Below, piece by piece: positions 18,343-27,106 of a DNA stretch of 64,000 bases. Origin of the DNA: Evansella sp. AB-P1 (GTDB lineage: Bacteria > Bacillota > Bacilli > Bacillales > Salisediminibacteriaceae); the NCBI RefSeq assembly GCF_029688925.1, contig NZ_JARUKY010000016.1, forward strand, positions 1 to 64,000, read 5' to 3'. The first letter of the stretch is position 1, and the number at the start of each line of letters is the position of its first letter. The notes under the pieces are model-generated. The model made no database searches and was not told where the DNA came from. It worked only from the letters and a program-made list of their open reading frames with translations. Position numbers and translations under genes: made by a program.

Positions 18343-18377
18343 AAAAGCTCCGTGTCTCATGACGTGGAGCTTTTGCT
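18343..18377 (+). terminator. Intrinsic terminator of dapA
   Basis: AAAAGCTCC (18343-18351) pairs with GGAGCTTTT (18366-18374), followed by GCTTTT. Confidence 0.75.
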
Positions 18378-18419
18378 TTTATTGGAGAAACATTATTAAA
18401 GATGAGAAGGAGAGAATCT

Positions 18420-18458
18420 ATGATTATCAACGGTTTATTGAATGAATCGTTCCGATAA
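18420..18458 (+). CDS. Possible 12-codon leader ORF before tepA
   Basis: AAGGAGAG lies about 5 bases before ATG 18420, which opens a frame of only 12 codons (MIINGLLNESFR) ending at TAA 18456-18458. It sits where rnjB would be expected. It could be a leader peptide, the trace of a lost gene, or chance. Confidence 0.2.
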   Translation: MIINGLLNESFR

Positions 18459-18492
18459 ATAACATACTATGGTTGAAAGGAGTGGGTAAGTA

Positions 18493-19245
18493 ATGAGTGA
18501 TTCTTCAAATCCACAACCATCACCATCTAATCCAAATCAAGATCAAGGCAAAGAACAAAAGGACGGTATTTTGGATAAAATACAGCAGCTTGGACAGACG
18601 AATGTACCACAAATGGATCAGTCAAACATTCATGTTTTAACCATTATCGGACAAATCGAAGGTCATATGCAGCTTCCACCACAAAATAAAACAACTAAAT
18701 ATGAACATATTATTCCTCAGTTAGTTGCAGCAGAGCAAAATCCAAAAATTGAGGGCTTACTAATTATATTAAATACGGTAGGTGGGGATGTAGAAGCAGG
18801 ATTAGCTTTGTCTGAAATGATTTCTTCCATGTCTAAACCGACGGTTACACTTGTATTAGGTGGCGGTCATTCCATTGGAGTACCTATTGCTGTTGCCTCA
18901 AATTATTCCTTTATAGCAGAAACTGCAACGATGACCATTCATCCTGTCAGGCTAACAGGTCTTGTTATTGGCGTTCCACAAACGTTTGAGTATTTAGACA
19001 AAATGCAGGATCGTGTCATTAGCTTTGTAACACGTCATTCATCTATTACGGAAGAAAACTTTAAAGAACTCATGCTTTCAAAAGGAAACTTAACAAGAGA
19101 TATAGGGACAAATGTGATCGGAAAAGATGCTGTTTCCTCTGGATTAATAAACGAAGTTGGTGGAATAGGACAAGCGATCAAAAAGCTCAATGAATTGATT
19201 GAAGAGGGCAAACCAACGACTGATGGAAAGGATGTGATTCAATGA
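18493..19245 (+). CDS. tepA: ClpP-like translocation-enhancing protein TepA
   Basis: TepA belongs to the ClpP/SppA serine-protease-like clan. In B. subtilis it was reported to aid protein translocation and to act on signal peptides or small proteins in spores. The 250-aa product has a Pro/Asn/Gln-rich N terminus and then the ClpP fold: [21 protein letters not shown], the Ser in [13 protein letters not shown] (about residue 127), and the His in [20 protein letters not shown] precedes the ATG. ylzJ overlaps its end by 4 bases. Confidence 0.9.
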   Translation: MSDSSNPQPSPSNPNQDQGKEQKDGILDKIQQLGQTNVPQMDQSNIHVLTIIGQIEGHMQLPPQNKTTKYEHIIPQLVAAEQNPKIEGLLIILNTVGGDVEAGLALSEMISSMSKPTVTLVLGGGHSIGVPIAVASNYSFIAETATMTIHPVRLTGLVIGVPQTFEYLDKMQDRVISFVTRHSSITEENFKELMLSKGNLTRDIGTNVIGKDAVSSGLINEVGGIGQAIKKLNELIEEGKPTTDGKDVIQ

Positions 19246-19463
19246 TTTTATATACGTATACTGCCGAACAATCCATCTTTCCAGTTGATGACAGAGAGTT
19301 TTTAAAACAAAAAATGATTGATATTCCTGGTGGGCATTTATTATTAGAAAAGGATGAAGGAGAAAATAATGATGGTTATCGAATCGTTCGTCTGTATTCT
19401 ACGGATCCTAATATGTACTTAAATCAACAGTATACTCCTGGTCAACGATATACTCTCGAGTAA
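19242..19463 (+). CDS. ylzJ: YlzJ-like small protein
   Basis: This 73-residue protein is coupled to tepA by an ATGA overlap. [17 protein letters not shown] and [24 protein letters not shown] fit the YlzJ family found in the same place in Bacillus. Its function is unknown. The shared transcript with tepA suggests a shared setting. Confidence 0.85.
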   Translation: MILYTYTAEQSIFPVDDREFLKQKMIDIPGGHLLLEKDEGENNDGYRIVRLYSTDPNMYLNQQYTPGQRYTLE

Positions 19464-19490
19464 ATCATGATTAAATTTTTTATCGTTATA

Positions 19491-19520
19491 TAGTCATTTA
19501 CTTAGCTTTTGTGATATAAT
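19491..19520 (+). promoter_or_regulatory. Candidate sigma-A promoter for spoIIIE
   Basis: TAGTCA (19491-19496), an 18-base spacer and a perfect TATAAT (19515-19520) lie about 90 bases before spoIIIE. Confidence 0.55.
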
Positions 19521-19551
19521 AATGAAAACAAGCGTTCGTTAATGCATCAAT

Positions 19552-19578
19552 AGCAGCCGGGTTTTCGGCTGCTTCTTC
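19552..19578 (+). terminator. GC-rich hairpin before spoIIIE
   Basis: AGCAGCCG (19552-19559) pairs with CGGCTGCT (19566-19573), followed by TTCC and later TTTTT. It could end tepA-ylzJ, or act as an attenuator since it lies after the candidate spoIIIE promoter. Confidence 0.5.
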
Positions 19579-19609
19579 CATTTTTGTATTAAAATAGAGG
19601 TGGATTTAA

Positions 19610-21979
19610 ATGGCTAGTAAGCGTAGAAGAAAACAAGAAAAATGGAAAAAACAACTTACATATGAATTAGTAGGCCTATTATTAATTATCCTTTCTTTTA
19701 TAACATTTGCAAGATTAGGGATAGTAGGAGAAGGCCTTGTTCAGCTATTTCGTTTTATATTAGGAGATTTATTTATTATTTTAACTATTAGTCTTTTTGT
19801 TTTTTCCATTTACTTAATGATTAAAAGGCAGCTACCTGTCTTTTGGACGAGGAGACTTTCAGGATTCTATCTTATAATTTTTGCCTTCTCACTCATTTTT
19901 CATGTAAGTCTTTTTGGAGAATTATCAAGTCATACAGAGTTTATCGATCGTTCTGTCATTAGAAATACGTGGCATTTGTTTTGGCTACAAATTCAAGATC
20001 AAGCTATCATTGATAGTTTAGGAGGAGGAATGATAGGAGCAATTGGTTTTGCCTTTTCTCATTTACTCTTTTCTCCGGAAGGAACTATTGTCTTTGCTAT
20101 AGGACTTATATTAGTTTCTAGTATGCTAATAACAGGTAAATCCATAGTTGATTTTTTGAAAAAAAGTGGAGGAGGCTCTACATCCCTTTTACAAAGGTTA
20201 AAAGATTGGTTTATTCGACAGTGTAATGAAGTGATGGAATCATTTAAAAATTGGAAAGAACGTAAGAAACAAAACAGGCAAAAAAAAGCCGTAGAAGAAC
20301 AAAATACCGTTGAATCAATAGATCATACCGTTATAGATCATGGGGAAGAACCAATTATATATGATTTTTCAACGAAAGCATATAAGGAGCAACATGTACA
20401 AGATGCTGAAGTCATTGATGTAGAATCAGCTGCTCTTAAAATGGTGAATGATGGTGAGAATCGTACTGATAAAGAAGAAGTGGAGGAAAAGGAAGAGGCT
20501 CCTGTTCCTACTACATCACTCGTTGTTAGTGCCATGGAAAATGAATCGTACGAGGTTCCTTCAATGGATGTTTTAGCAAGCCCAACGAAGGCTAATCAAA
20601 CGAGAGAGCATTCAATGCTGTCTAAAAATGCTCGTAAGCTTGAACGTACGTTAGAAAGCTTTGGAGTTAATGCAAAAGTAACAAAGGTTCATTTAGGTCC
20701 CGCTGTTACGAAATATGAGGTGTACCCTAGCGTTGGTGTGAAAGTTAGTAAAATTGTTAACTTAACGGACGATTTGGCATTGGCACTTGCAGCAAAGGAT
20801 ATTCGGATGGAAGCTCCTATCCCTGGGAAGTCAGCAATAGGGATTGAAGTTCCTAACCAGGAAGTTGCATTAGTGACGTTAAAAGAAGTGTTAGAGGCAC
20901 AAGTAATGAAGGACAACAGTAATAAATTAGCCATTGCGTTAGGTAGAGATATTTCAGGGGAGGCAGTTATTGCTGAGTTAAATAAAATGCCCCATTTATT
21001 AGTTGCTGGTGCTACTGGTAGTGGGAAAAGTGTTTGTATAAATGGAATCATTGTTAGTCTTTTAATGCGTAGTAAACCGCATGAAGTTAAGCTTATGATG
21101 ATTGATCCTAAAATGGTAGAGCTAAACATATATAATGGAATACCACACCTCCTTTCACCAGTTGTGACAGAACCGAAGAAAGCTTCACAAGCATTGAAAA
21201 AAGTTGTGAACGAAATGGAACGGAGATATGAGCTTTTTGCTTATTCAGGAACAAGAAACATAGAAGGATACAATGGCTATATAAAACGAGAAAATGCGAA
21301 GAATGAAGAAGAAACACACCAGCCTTTACCGTATATTGTTGTTATAGTGGACGAGCTTGCAGATTTAATGATGGTTGCTTCATCAGATGTAGAAGATTCT
21401 ATTACTCGACTAGCTCAAATGGCACGTGCTGCGGGTATCCATTTAATCATCGCTACTCAGCGCCCTTCAGTTGATGTTATTACTGGAGTAATTAAAGCAA
21501 ATATTCCTTCTCGTATTGCCTTTGGAGTATCAAGCTCCACAGACTCTCGTACGATTTTAGATGGTAATGGTGCTGAAAAATTACTAGGTAAAGGAGATAT
21601 GCTATTTCTCCCAGTAGGAGCCAATAAAGCAACACGAATTCAAGGAGCCTTCTTATCGGATGAAGAAGTGGAAAGAGTAGTAGATCACTGTATTGAACAA
21701 CAAAAAGCACAATATGCAGAGGAAATGATGCCCAAAGAAGGGGAAACCGTTTCAGCTAACGAAGTGGATGATGATTTATTTGAGGACGCAGTACAATTAG
21801 TGCTTGAAATGCAAACTGCATCTGTCTCTATGCTACAACGCCGTTTTCGAATTGGGTATACGAGAGCAGCAAGGTTAATTGATGAGATGGAAGCAAGGAA
21901 CATCGTTGGTCCGTATGAAGGTAGTAAGCCAAGAGAAGTATTAATTACAAAAGGTGAAGACCAAGAAGTTTCATCATAA
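19610..21979 (+). CDS. spoIIIE: DNA translocase SpoIIIE (FtsK family)
   Basis: SpoIIIE pumps the chromosome through the sporulation septum. The 789-aa protein has four predicted N-terminal membrane segments (about residues 20-180), a charged linker, then the alpha/beta motor domain with Walker [10 protein letters not shown] (about 466-474), [10 protein letters not shown] and VDELADLMM (Walker B), and the C-terminal winged-helix gamma domain ([28 protein letters not shown]) that reads SRS/KOPS-type sequences. Length and position match B. subtilis SpoIIIE rather than SftA. A strong terminator follows. Confidence 0.96.
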   Translation: MASKRRRKQEKWKKQLTYELVGLLLIILSFITFARLGIVGEGLVQLFRFILGDLFIILTISLFVFSIYLMIKRQLPVFWTRRLSGFYLIIFAFSLIFHVSLFGELSSHTEFIDRSVIRNTWHLFWLQIQDQAIIDSLGGGMIGAIGFAFSHLLFSPEGTIVFAIGLILVSSMLITGKSIVDFLKKSGGGSTSLLQRLKDWFIRQCNEVMESFKNWKERKKQNRQKKAVEEQNTVESIDHTVIDHGEEPIIYDFSTKAYKEQHVQDAEVIDVESAALKMVNDGENRTDKEEVEEKEEAPVPTTSLVVSAMENESYEVPSMDVLASPTKANQTREHSMLSKNARKLERTLESFGVNAKVTKVHLGPAVTKYEVYPSVGVKVSKIVNLTDDLALALAAKDIRMEAPIPGKSAIGIEVPNQEVALVTLKEVLEAQVMKDNSNKLAIALGRDISGEAVIAELNKMPHLLVAGATGSGKSVCINGIIVSLLMRSKPHEVKLMMIDPKMVELNIYNGIPHLLSPVVTEPKKASQALKKVVNEMERRYELFAYSGTRNIEGYNGYIKRENAKNEEETHQPLPYIVVIVDELADLMMVASSDVEDSITRLAQMARAAGIHLIIATQRPSVDVITGVIKANIPSRIAFGVSSSTDSRTILDGNGAEKLLGKGDMLFLPVGANKATRIQGAFLSDEEVERVVDHCIEQQKAQYAEEMMPKEGETVSANEVDDDLFEDAVQLVLEMQTASVSMLQRRFRIGYTRAARLIDEMEARNIVGPYEGSKPREVLITKGEDQEVSS

Positions 21980-21981
21980 TA

Positions 21982-22025
21982 AAAAAATGTCCTGTTACAG
22001 CTTGTTTGTAAACAGGACATTTTTT
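21982..22025 (+). terminator. Intrinsic terminator of spoIIIE
   Basis: A long stem built from AAAAATGTCCTGTT on the left and AACAGGACATTTTT on the right ends at a T run. An intergenic repeat begins within 10 bases. Confidence 0.9.
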
Positions 22026-22029
22026 ATTA

Positions 22030-22297
22030 GCCTGAAAATAAGTAATAGTTCAGGAGTGGAGGGCAGCGACTCCTGTGGGATCAGCAAGAGACGAACATCC
22101 CCTAAAAGCTTACTGTGTAAGTTTTAGGAAGTTGAGGACGTGCGCGCGGTAAAGAAGACACTATGAAGCATGAACAGATGTCGCACTTATGCCTGTGGTG
22201 AAAGCGACTGCCTGCAACGAATGAACACCTTAGAAAGAGTATTTTCATCCCCCATGGTACAAGTTCTCGCTTATATGGTGGTGTACCCTGAAAATAC
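22030..22297. repeat. Intergenic repeat unit R1
   Basis: R1 is bounded by CCTGAAAATA at 22031-22040 and again at 22287-22296. From 22048 it reads GTTCAGGAGTGGAGGGCAGC, then GACTCCTGTGGGA, and near 22199 GAAAGCGACTGCCTGC. These resemble a GC-rich interspersed repeat I recall from other Bacillaceae genomes. The right end (22240-22296) is a palindromic module. R1 begins a few bases after the spoIIIE terminator. Frames in it are not credible genes. Confidence 0.75.
22240..22296. repeat. Palindromic module of R1
   Basis: TATTTTCA (22240-22247) mirrors TGAAAATA (22289-22296), with partly complementary sequence around CCATGG between them. Related modules lie at 26608-26669, about 26793-26840 and 45531-45588. 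Confidence 0.7.
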
Positions 22298-22475
22298 ACA
22301 GAGGTTCTTGCCCGTTACAATCACAAAATCTCCCTTACAGAGCATTTTTGTTACATCTTTTCTTCCATTTAAAGTAAGTAGATGGAGGACACCATTAACA
22401 TCTGTGATTATAGAGTAAAGCAAAATTTCTCTTATCCTATGCAGTATGAATAATTATTTTTCCATTATTTTTGCA
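22298..22475. other. Non-coding gap between R1 and the ymfF promoter
   Basis: I see no gene, repeat copy or strong hairpin here; the sequence is AT-rich. In B. subtilis ymfC, ymfD and ymfE lie between spoIIIE and ymfF; none is present. Confidence 0.5.
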
Positions 22476-22505
22476 TTGACAGCAATAAAAAAGCTAAAAT
22501 AATAC
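22476..22505 (+). promoter_or_regulatory. Candidate sigma-A promoter for ymfF-ymfH-ymfI
   Basis: A perfect TTGACA (22476-22481), an 18-base spacer and TAATAC (22500-22505) lie about 70 bases before the ymfF start. Confidence 0.65.
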
Positions 22506-22575
22506 TATGGATTATAAACATAAACTTTGACTACAATAGGTAAGATAATGATAGGAATATAAGGAGGGATTTCAA

Positions 22576-23874
22576 TTGAAAGAAAACGCACTAAAAACGT
22601 TTTCGGTTGGTCCATTAAATGTACATGTATTACCTTCCACAACGTATAAAACGAATACGATATTGCTTCATATGCGTTCTCCATTGACACAGGAAACGGT
22701 GACAAAACGAGCTCTCCTTCCATACGTATTACAAAATGGTACGAAGGATTATCCATCAAGGCAAGAATTACGGCAATATTTAGATGAATTATATGGTGCT
22801 ACATTAAACGTTGATGTAACTAAAAAAGGTGAGCATCACATTATGACATTAAGAATGGAAGTAGCTAATGAAAAATTTTTATCTGATCGCCGTTCTTTAT
22901 TAGAACGAGCATTAGAGTTATTTTCCTCTGTTTTATTATCACCAAAAGGAACAGATAGGGCCTTTGATTCATCTATAGTAGAAGGGGAAAAAAGGACATT
23001 AAAGCAAAAGCTAGCGTCCGTATATGATGATAAAATGCGTTATGCAAATAAAAGATTAACTGAAGAAATGTGTGAAAACGAACCATTTGGTCTGTTTGTG
23101 TTAGGTAATGAAGAAGATTTACCATCCATTAATGAAACAACGTTGTATGAGTATTATAAAGAGGTACTAGCAAAGGATCAGTTTGACTTATACATTATTG
23201 GAGACGTTAATGATAATGAAATGAAAAAGCTAATTGAAAAACATTTTGATCTTTTATCTAGCTTCCCAAAAAGAGAATCTTCTTCAACAACAACTATACA
23301 AGAGTATTTTAAAAAGGATCACCGAGAAATTGTGGAGGAACAAGACGTTCAACAAGGAAAACTTCATATTGGATATCGAACCCAATTAACTTACGGTGAT
23401 GATGACTATTTTGCTTTACAGCTGTTTAATGGAGTATTTGGTGGGTTCTCACATTCTAAGTTATTTATAAATGTAAGGGAAAAGGCAAGTCTTGCCTATT
23501 ATGCAGCTTCAAGAGTAGAAAGTCATAAAGGGTTGCTTATCGTCATGTCTGGTATAGAAAGCAATAAATATAACGAGGCAACCAAAATTATATTTGAGCA
23601 AATGGATGATATGAAGGCAGGAAAATTTACTGAAGAAGATTTAGAACAAACGAAAGCAGTATTAAAAAATCAACTGTTAGAAACAATGGATGTTCCAAGA
23701 GGACGGATCGAACTGGAATACCATAATCAGCTTTCAACAAAAAATCGACCTTTAGACCATTGGATAGAGGAACTTGATAAAATCAAGAAGGAAGATATTG
23801 TTCGAGTTGCTAATAAGATTCAATTAGATACCGTTTACTTCTTAAAAGGAAAGGAGGAATCTAGTAATGAATAA
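22576..23874 (+). CDS. ymfF: M16 family peptidase-like protein YmfF (inactive subunit type)
   Basis: YmfF is an M16-fold protein of 432 aa. The position of the HxxEH zinc motif is occupied by LLPYVLQNGT, so the metal site is missing, as in the non-catalytic subunits of heterodimeric M16 enzymes. The second half has VREKASLAYYAASRVESHKG, typical of the family. The TTG start at 22576 follows AAGGAGGG (22561-22568). It overlaps ymfH, which has a complete zinc motif, by 8 bases, so the two may form one protease. In B. subtilis the two genes flank a relic; here they are directly coupled. Confidence 0.88.
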   Translation: MKENALKTFSVGPLNVHVLPSTTYKTNTILLHMRSPLTQETVTKRALLPYVLQNGTKDYPSRQELRQYLDELYGATLNVDVTKKGEHHIMTLRMEVANEKFLSDRRSLLERALELFSSVLLSPKGTDRAFDSSIVEGEKRTLKQKLASVYDDKMRYANKRLTEEMCENEPFGLFVLGNEEDLPSINETTLYEYYKEVLAKDQFDLYIIGDVNDNEMKKLIEKHFDLLSSFPKRESSSTTTIQEYFKKDHREIVEEQDVQQGKLHIGYRTQLTYGDDDYFALQLFNGVFGGFSHSKLFINVREKASLAYYAASRVESHKGLLIVMSGIESNKYNEATKIIFEQMDDMKAGKFTEEDLEQTKAVLKNQLLETMDVPRGRIELEYHNQLSTKNRPLDHWIEELDKIKKEDIVRVANKIQLDTVYFLKGKEESSNE

Positions 23875-25159
23875 GGTTAAATTTGAACAGCTTCAAGAAA
23901 CACTTTATTATGAAGAGCTTCCCAATGGTTTACAAGTTTACGTATTACCCAAGGCAGGTTTTAATAAAACTTTCGCAACCTTTACTACAAAGTACGGCTC
24001 CATTGATAATACCTTTACTCCTTTAGGGAAACAGGAAAAGTTTAAAGTGCCAGATGGTATAGCTCACTTTTTAGAGCACAAGCTCTTTGAAGATGAAGAT
24101 GGAGATGTGTTTCAGCTTTTTAGTAAGCAAGGTGCTTCTGCTAATGCTTTTACAAGCTTTACAAGAACTGCTTACTTGTTTTCTAGCACAATGAACGTGA
24201 AAGAAAATTTAGAAACGCTACTAAATTTTGTACAAAAACCCTATTTCACTGATGAATCTGTGGAAAAGGAAAAGGGGATTATTGAACAAGAGATTAAAAT
24301 GTACGAAGATAATCCTGATTGGAGAAATTATTTTGGCTTAATTGCTAACTTGTTTGAAAAACATCCAGTAAAAATTGATATTGCAGGAACGGTTGAATCT
24401 ATCCATGAAATTACGAAAGAAATGCTTTATACGTGCTATGAAACCTTTTACCATCCAAGCAACATGGTTTTTTTCGTAGTAGGAAATATAAATCCGGAAC
24501 AAACCATGACCTTTATTCGAGAAAATCAAGGGGCAAAAGAATTTTCTGAACCAGAAAAGATCGAACGTTTTTTTGAAGAAGAACCAAAGGAAGTTTTTAA
24601 AAAGGAAGAAAAGATTCCAATGAATGTTAATACAGGGAAATGTTTAGTTGGGTTTAAAGATCGAGAACCTGATAAACAAGGGAAAGATCTTTTAAAACAC
24701 GAATTATCCATTCAATTACTTTTAGAAATAATGTTTGGTCAAAGTAGTAAAAATTATCAAATATTATATGATGAAGGCTTAATTGATGATTCATTCTCTT
24801 TTGATTACTCAGGGGAATCGGGCTTTGGCTTCTCTGTTATTGGTGGAGATAGTGACAAACCAGAAAGACTTGGGGAACGATTAAAAGAAATGGTAAAAGC
24901 CTTCACAGAAGATTCATTAACGGAAAAATTAATCGAAGGGGTAAGAAAGAAAAAAATAGGTTACTTTTTACGTGCTTTAAATTCACCAGAATATATAGCG
25001 AATCAATTTACAAGGTATCGCTTTAACGATATGGATCTTTTTGACGTTATTCCTGTTTTAGAATCGATCAACAATAATGATTTGGAAGTTGCTTTACGTG
25101 AGCATTTTGTTGTGGATACACAAATGAGTCAATGCATTATTACACCTAAAGGAGAGTAA
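23867..25159 (+). CDS. ymfH: M16 family zinc protease YmfH
   Basis: YmfH is a 430-aa M16 protease with a full inverted zinc motif HFLEH at residues 67-71 and the downstream glutamate in EQEIKMYEDNP. It follows and overlaps ymfF, and AAAGGAGG within the ymfF end serves its ATG. The natural substrate is unknown. The pairing of an active and an inactive M16 subunit suggests a heterodimer, an inference from order and motifs. Confidence 0.9.
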   Translation: MNKVKFEQLQETLYYEELPNGLQVYVLPKAGFNKTFATFTTKYGSIDNTFTPLGKQEKFKVPDGIAHFLEHKLFEDEDGDVFQLFSKQGASANAFTSFTRTAYLFSSTMNVKENLETLLNFVQKPYFTDESVEKEKGIIEQEIKMYEDNPDWRNYFGLIANLFEKHPVKIDIAGTVESIHEITKEMLYTCYETFYHPSNMVFFVVGNINPEQTMTFIRENQGAKEFSEPEKIERFFEEEPKEVFKKEEKIPMNVNTGKCLVGFKDREPDKQGKDLLKHELSIQLLLEIMFGQSSKNYQILYDEGLIDDSFSFDYSGESGFGFSVIGGDSDKPERLGERLKEMVKAFTEDSLTEKLIEGVRKKKIGYFLRALNSPEYIANQFTRYRFNDMDLFDVIPVLESINNNDLEVALREHFVVDTQMSQCIITPKGE

Positions 25160-25160
25160 A

Positions 25161-25895
25161 ATGGATGAGAAACCGGTAGCTTTTATCTCTGGTGCGACTG
25201 GTGAGATAGGCCGTGCTATTGCAGAAAAATTAGCATCTGATGGGTACAAACTAATTCTCCACTACAATAAAAATGAAGAGTTTGCTTATGAACTAAAACA
25301 AAAACTAGTAGCGAAGTATGATACTGCATGCTTTCTCATACAAGGAGATTTCTCTAATTCAAAGGATATTATTAACAAGGTGAATAATATTAATTTATCA
25401 CCAGATATTGTTATCCATAATAGCGGAACATCATCCGTAGGCTTGATTACAGATGTAACAAATGAGGAGGTATGTAGGGAGTTGACTATCGGTGTTACCA
25501 CTCCTTTTTTACTTACACAAACATTTTTACCAGCCATGATTCGAAAGAAACAGGGGAAGATTATCGTTATTTCGTCTATATGGGGTATAACCGGTGCATC
25601 ATGTGAAGTACTCTATTCAACCATTAAAGGAGCAATGAATACGTTCGTAAAGGCTCTAGCAAAAGAGGTTGCACCTAGTCAAATCCAAGTAAATGGTATA
25701 GCTCCAGGGGCTGTAAAAACATCCATGCTAAGTCATTTGTCTAAGGAAGAATTAATGGAATTAGAAGAAGAAATACCTGCAGGACGATTAGGAACACCAG
25801 AGGATGTAGCGGCCACTGTCTCTTTTTTGGCCTCTAAGGAAAGTGAATACATCAATGGTCAAATCATTTCTGTAAATGGAGCTTGGTATTGTTAA
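25161..25895 (+). CDS. ymfI: SDR family oxidoreductase YmfI
   Basis: This 244-aa short-chain dehydrogenase/reductase has the nucleotide motif SGATGEIG near the N terminus, the catalytic Ser in VISSIWG and the YxxxK pair in YSTIK, ending with INGQIISVNGAW as in FabG-like enzymes. The start is one base after the ymfH stop, with AAAGGAGAG just ahead, so it is co-transcribed with the M16 pair. Substrate unknown. It is FabG-like but not the housekeeping FabG by context. Confidence 0.9.
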   Translation: MDEKPVAFISGATGEIGRAIAEKLASDGYKLILHYNKNEEFAYELKQKLVAKYDTACFLIQGDFSNSKDIINKVNNINLSPDIVIHNSGTSSVGLITDVTNEEVCRELTIGVTTPFLLTQTFLPAMIRKKQGKIIVISSIWGITGASCEVLYSTIKGAMNTFVKALAKEVAPSQIQVNGIAPGAVKTSMLSHLSKEELMELEEEIPAGRLGTPEDVAATVSFLASKESEYINGQIISVNGAWYC

Positions 25896-25977
25896 TTTTG
25901 TCACAAAATTGCTATGAATAAATTTCCTACCTTGTGAAAAACTATGAAGGAATTTTAACACAAGGAGGAGTTTAACA

Positions 25978-26223
25978 ATGTCTGTATTAGATAACTGGCA
26001 ACAATGGAAAGACTTTTTAGGCGAAAGATTAGATCAAGCAAAAAATGAAGGCATGAATAATCAAGTTATTACTGATGTAGCATACCAGGTTGGGGAATAT
26101 TTATCAGAGCAAGTGGAGCCAAAAAATGAACAAGAAAAGATTCTTGCAGACCTTTGGCATGTTGCTTCTGAAGAAGAACAGCATGCTATTGCAAATATGA
26201 TGGTCAAATTAGTTCAACGATAA
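25978..26223 (+). CDS. ymfJ: DUF3243 protein YmfJ
   Basis: This 81-residue soluble protein of the DUF3243 family has LDNWQQWKDFLGERLDQAKNEGM near the start and ends EEEQHAIANMMVKLVQ. No enzyme motif is seen. It is preceded by AAGGAGGAG and followed by a strong terminator. The place between ymfI and ymfK matches B. subtilis ymfJ; function unknown. Confidence 0.85.
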   Translation: MSVLDNWQQWKDFLGERLDQAKNEGMNNQVITDVAYQVGEYLSEQVEPKNEQEKILADLWHVASEEEQHAIANMMVKLVQR

Positions 26224-26226
26224 GAT

Positions 26227-26258
26227 AAAAAAGTGTCGCGTAATTGCGACACTTTTTT
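26227..26258 (+). terminator. Intrinsic terminator of ymfJ
   Basis: AAAAAAGTGTCGC (26227-26239) pairs perfectly with GCGACACTTTTTT (26246-26258). Confidence 0.92.
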
Positions 26259-26279
26259 ACGTTATAATAATAAGTTTTC

Positions 26280-26671
26280 TACCCTGAAAATAAGTGTTAT
26301 CGAACTTAGCAGTATTAACAAATAAAGGTTATGTTAATCATTCGTTCCACACCACTTCGCATTCACCACAAGGGTATAAGTGCGACATCTGCTCTGCTTC
26401 ACTCCGTTCGCAGTCACAGTATCTTCTTTACCGCGGGCAACGCCTCAGCTTCACACTTCGCACACTGTGCCGAAGTGCGGGATCTTCACCTGTTGCTTTT
26501 CCCGCAGGACTTTGAATTGCTTCTAAGAGTAATCCCACGCACGAAGAAAATGTGATAGCATTTTCGAGGAGTCTCGTGGGATTCCACTCATTCCAATTGG
26601 ATTAAATTATATTCATCCTCTATGGTGCAAGTTTCACTTCACCTGCATGGGAAGTCTACCCTGAAAATAAG
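26280..26671. repeat. Intergenic repeat unit R2
   Basis: R2 is flanked by an exact 15-base direct repeat, TACCCTGAAAATAAG, at 26280-26294 and 26657-26671. The inner core (26338-26510) matches the reverse complement of the R1 core: ATAAGTGCGACATCTG and ATCTTCTTTACCGCG read forward here and backward in R1. A palindromic module forms the right end (26608-26669). It lies 22 bases after the ymfJ terminator. Two overlapping frames run through it (74 codons at most) but are repeat read-through, not genes. Confidence 0.8.
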
Positions 26672-26845
26672 AAGCGTTCTAGAAGCCCGGAAAGCAATGA
26701 AAAAAGCAAATGGGGGATGAATGAAGCCGATTATTCTTCCCGCAAACGGTATGAGATTGGAATTGCGGGAAGGTAGTATACTTTAGAAAGAACATTTTCA
26801 TCTCCATGGTGCAAATTCATACTTGCATGAGAGGTCTACAAGGTA
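26657..26845. repeat. Intergenic repeat unit R3 (abuts R2, decayed right end)
   Basis: R3 shares the boundary TACCCTGAAAATAAG with R2. It holds a perfect 10-bp inverted repeat, CTTCCCGCAA (26736-26745) and TTGCGGGAAG (26763-26772), then CTTTAGAAAGAACATTTTCA and a palindromic module to about 26840. The last boundary is degraded: GTCTACAAGG where GTCTACCCTGAAAATA would be expected. Confidence 0.7.
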
Positions 26846-27106
26846 AAGAAAATCTTTGTTAGTTTACATAAAAATCTCACGATGAAAGTCGTTACATAAT
26901 ACTATCGATATTTGCAAATGATAAAACATAGATTTTGGTAAATTTAGTTATAATGGTAAAATAACTTACAAGAAAAATAAAAAATATTCCTTTCTATGCG
27001 AAAGATGGAAAGAAACTTCTTTTAATGAGGAAAAAAATCAATTATGATAAGTTATGTAAAGATAGTTTAACTTGTTGGGGGTACTCTCCTAGGAAGGAGT
27101 TGAACG
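26846..27106. other. Upstream region of ymfK
   Basis: AT-rich non-coding sequence. A TATAAT at 26949-26954 could be a -10 element for ymfK, but I find no matching -35 at normal spacing. Nothing else stands out. Confidence 0.4.

Noticed and set aside
20689-21129. 146-codon reverse-strand frame
   Set aside because: It is the antisense shadow of the highly conserved SpoIIIE motor domain, with no ribosome site or family match.
22170-22418. 82-codon open frame after spoIIIE
   Set aside because: It runs through repeat R1 and its flank, has no ribosome site and no family features.
26331-26555. Open frames of up to 74 codons in the gap between ymfJ and ymfK
   Set aside because: They lie wholly inside repeat R2, have no ribosome site, and the same sequence occurs inverted in R1. 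Read-through of repeats like this is a common source of false proteins.
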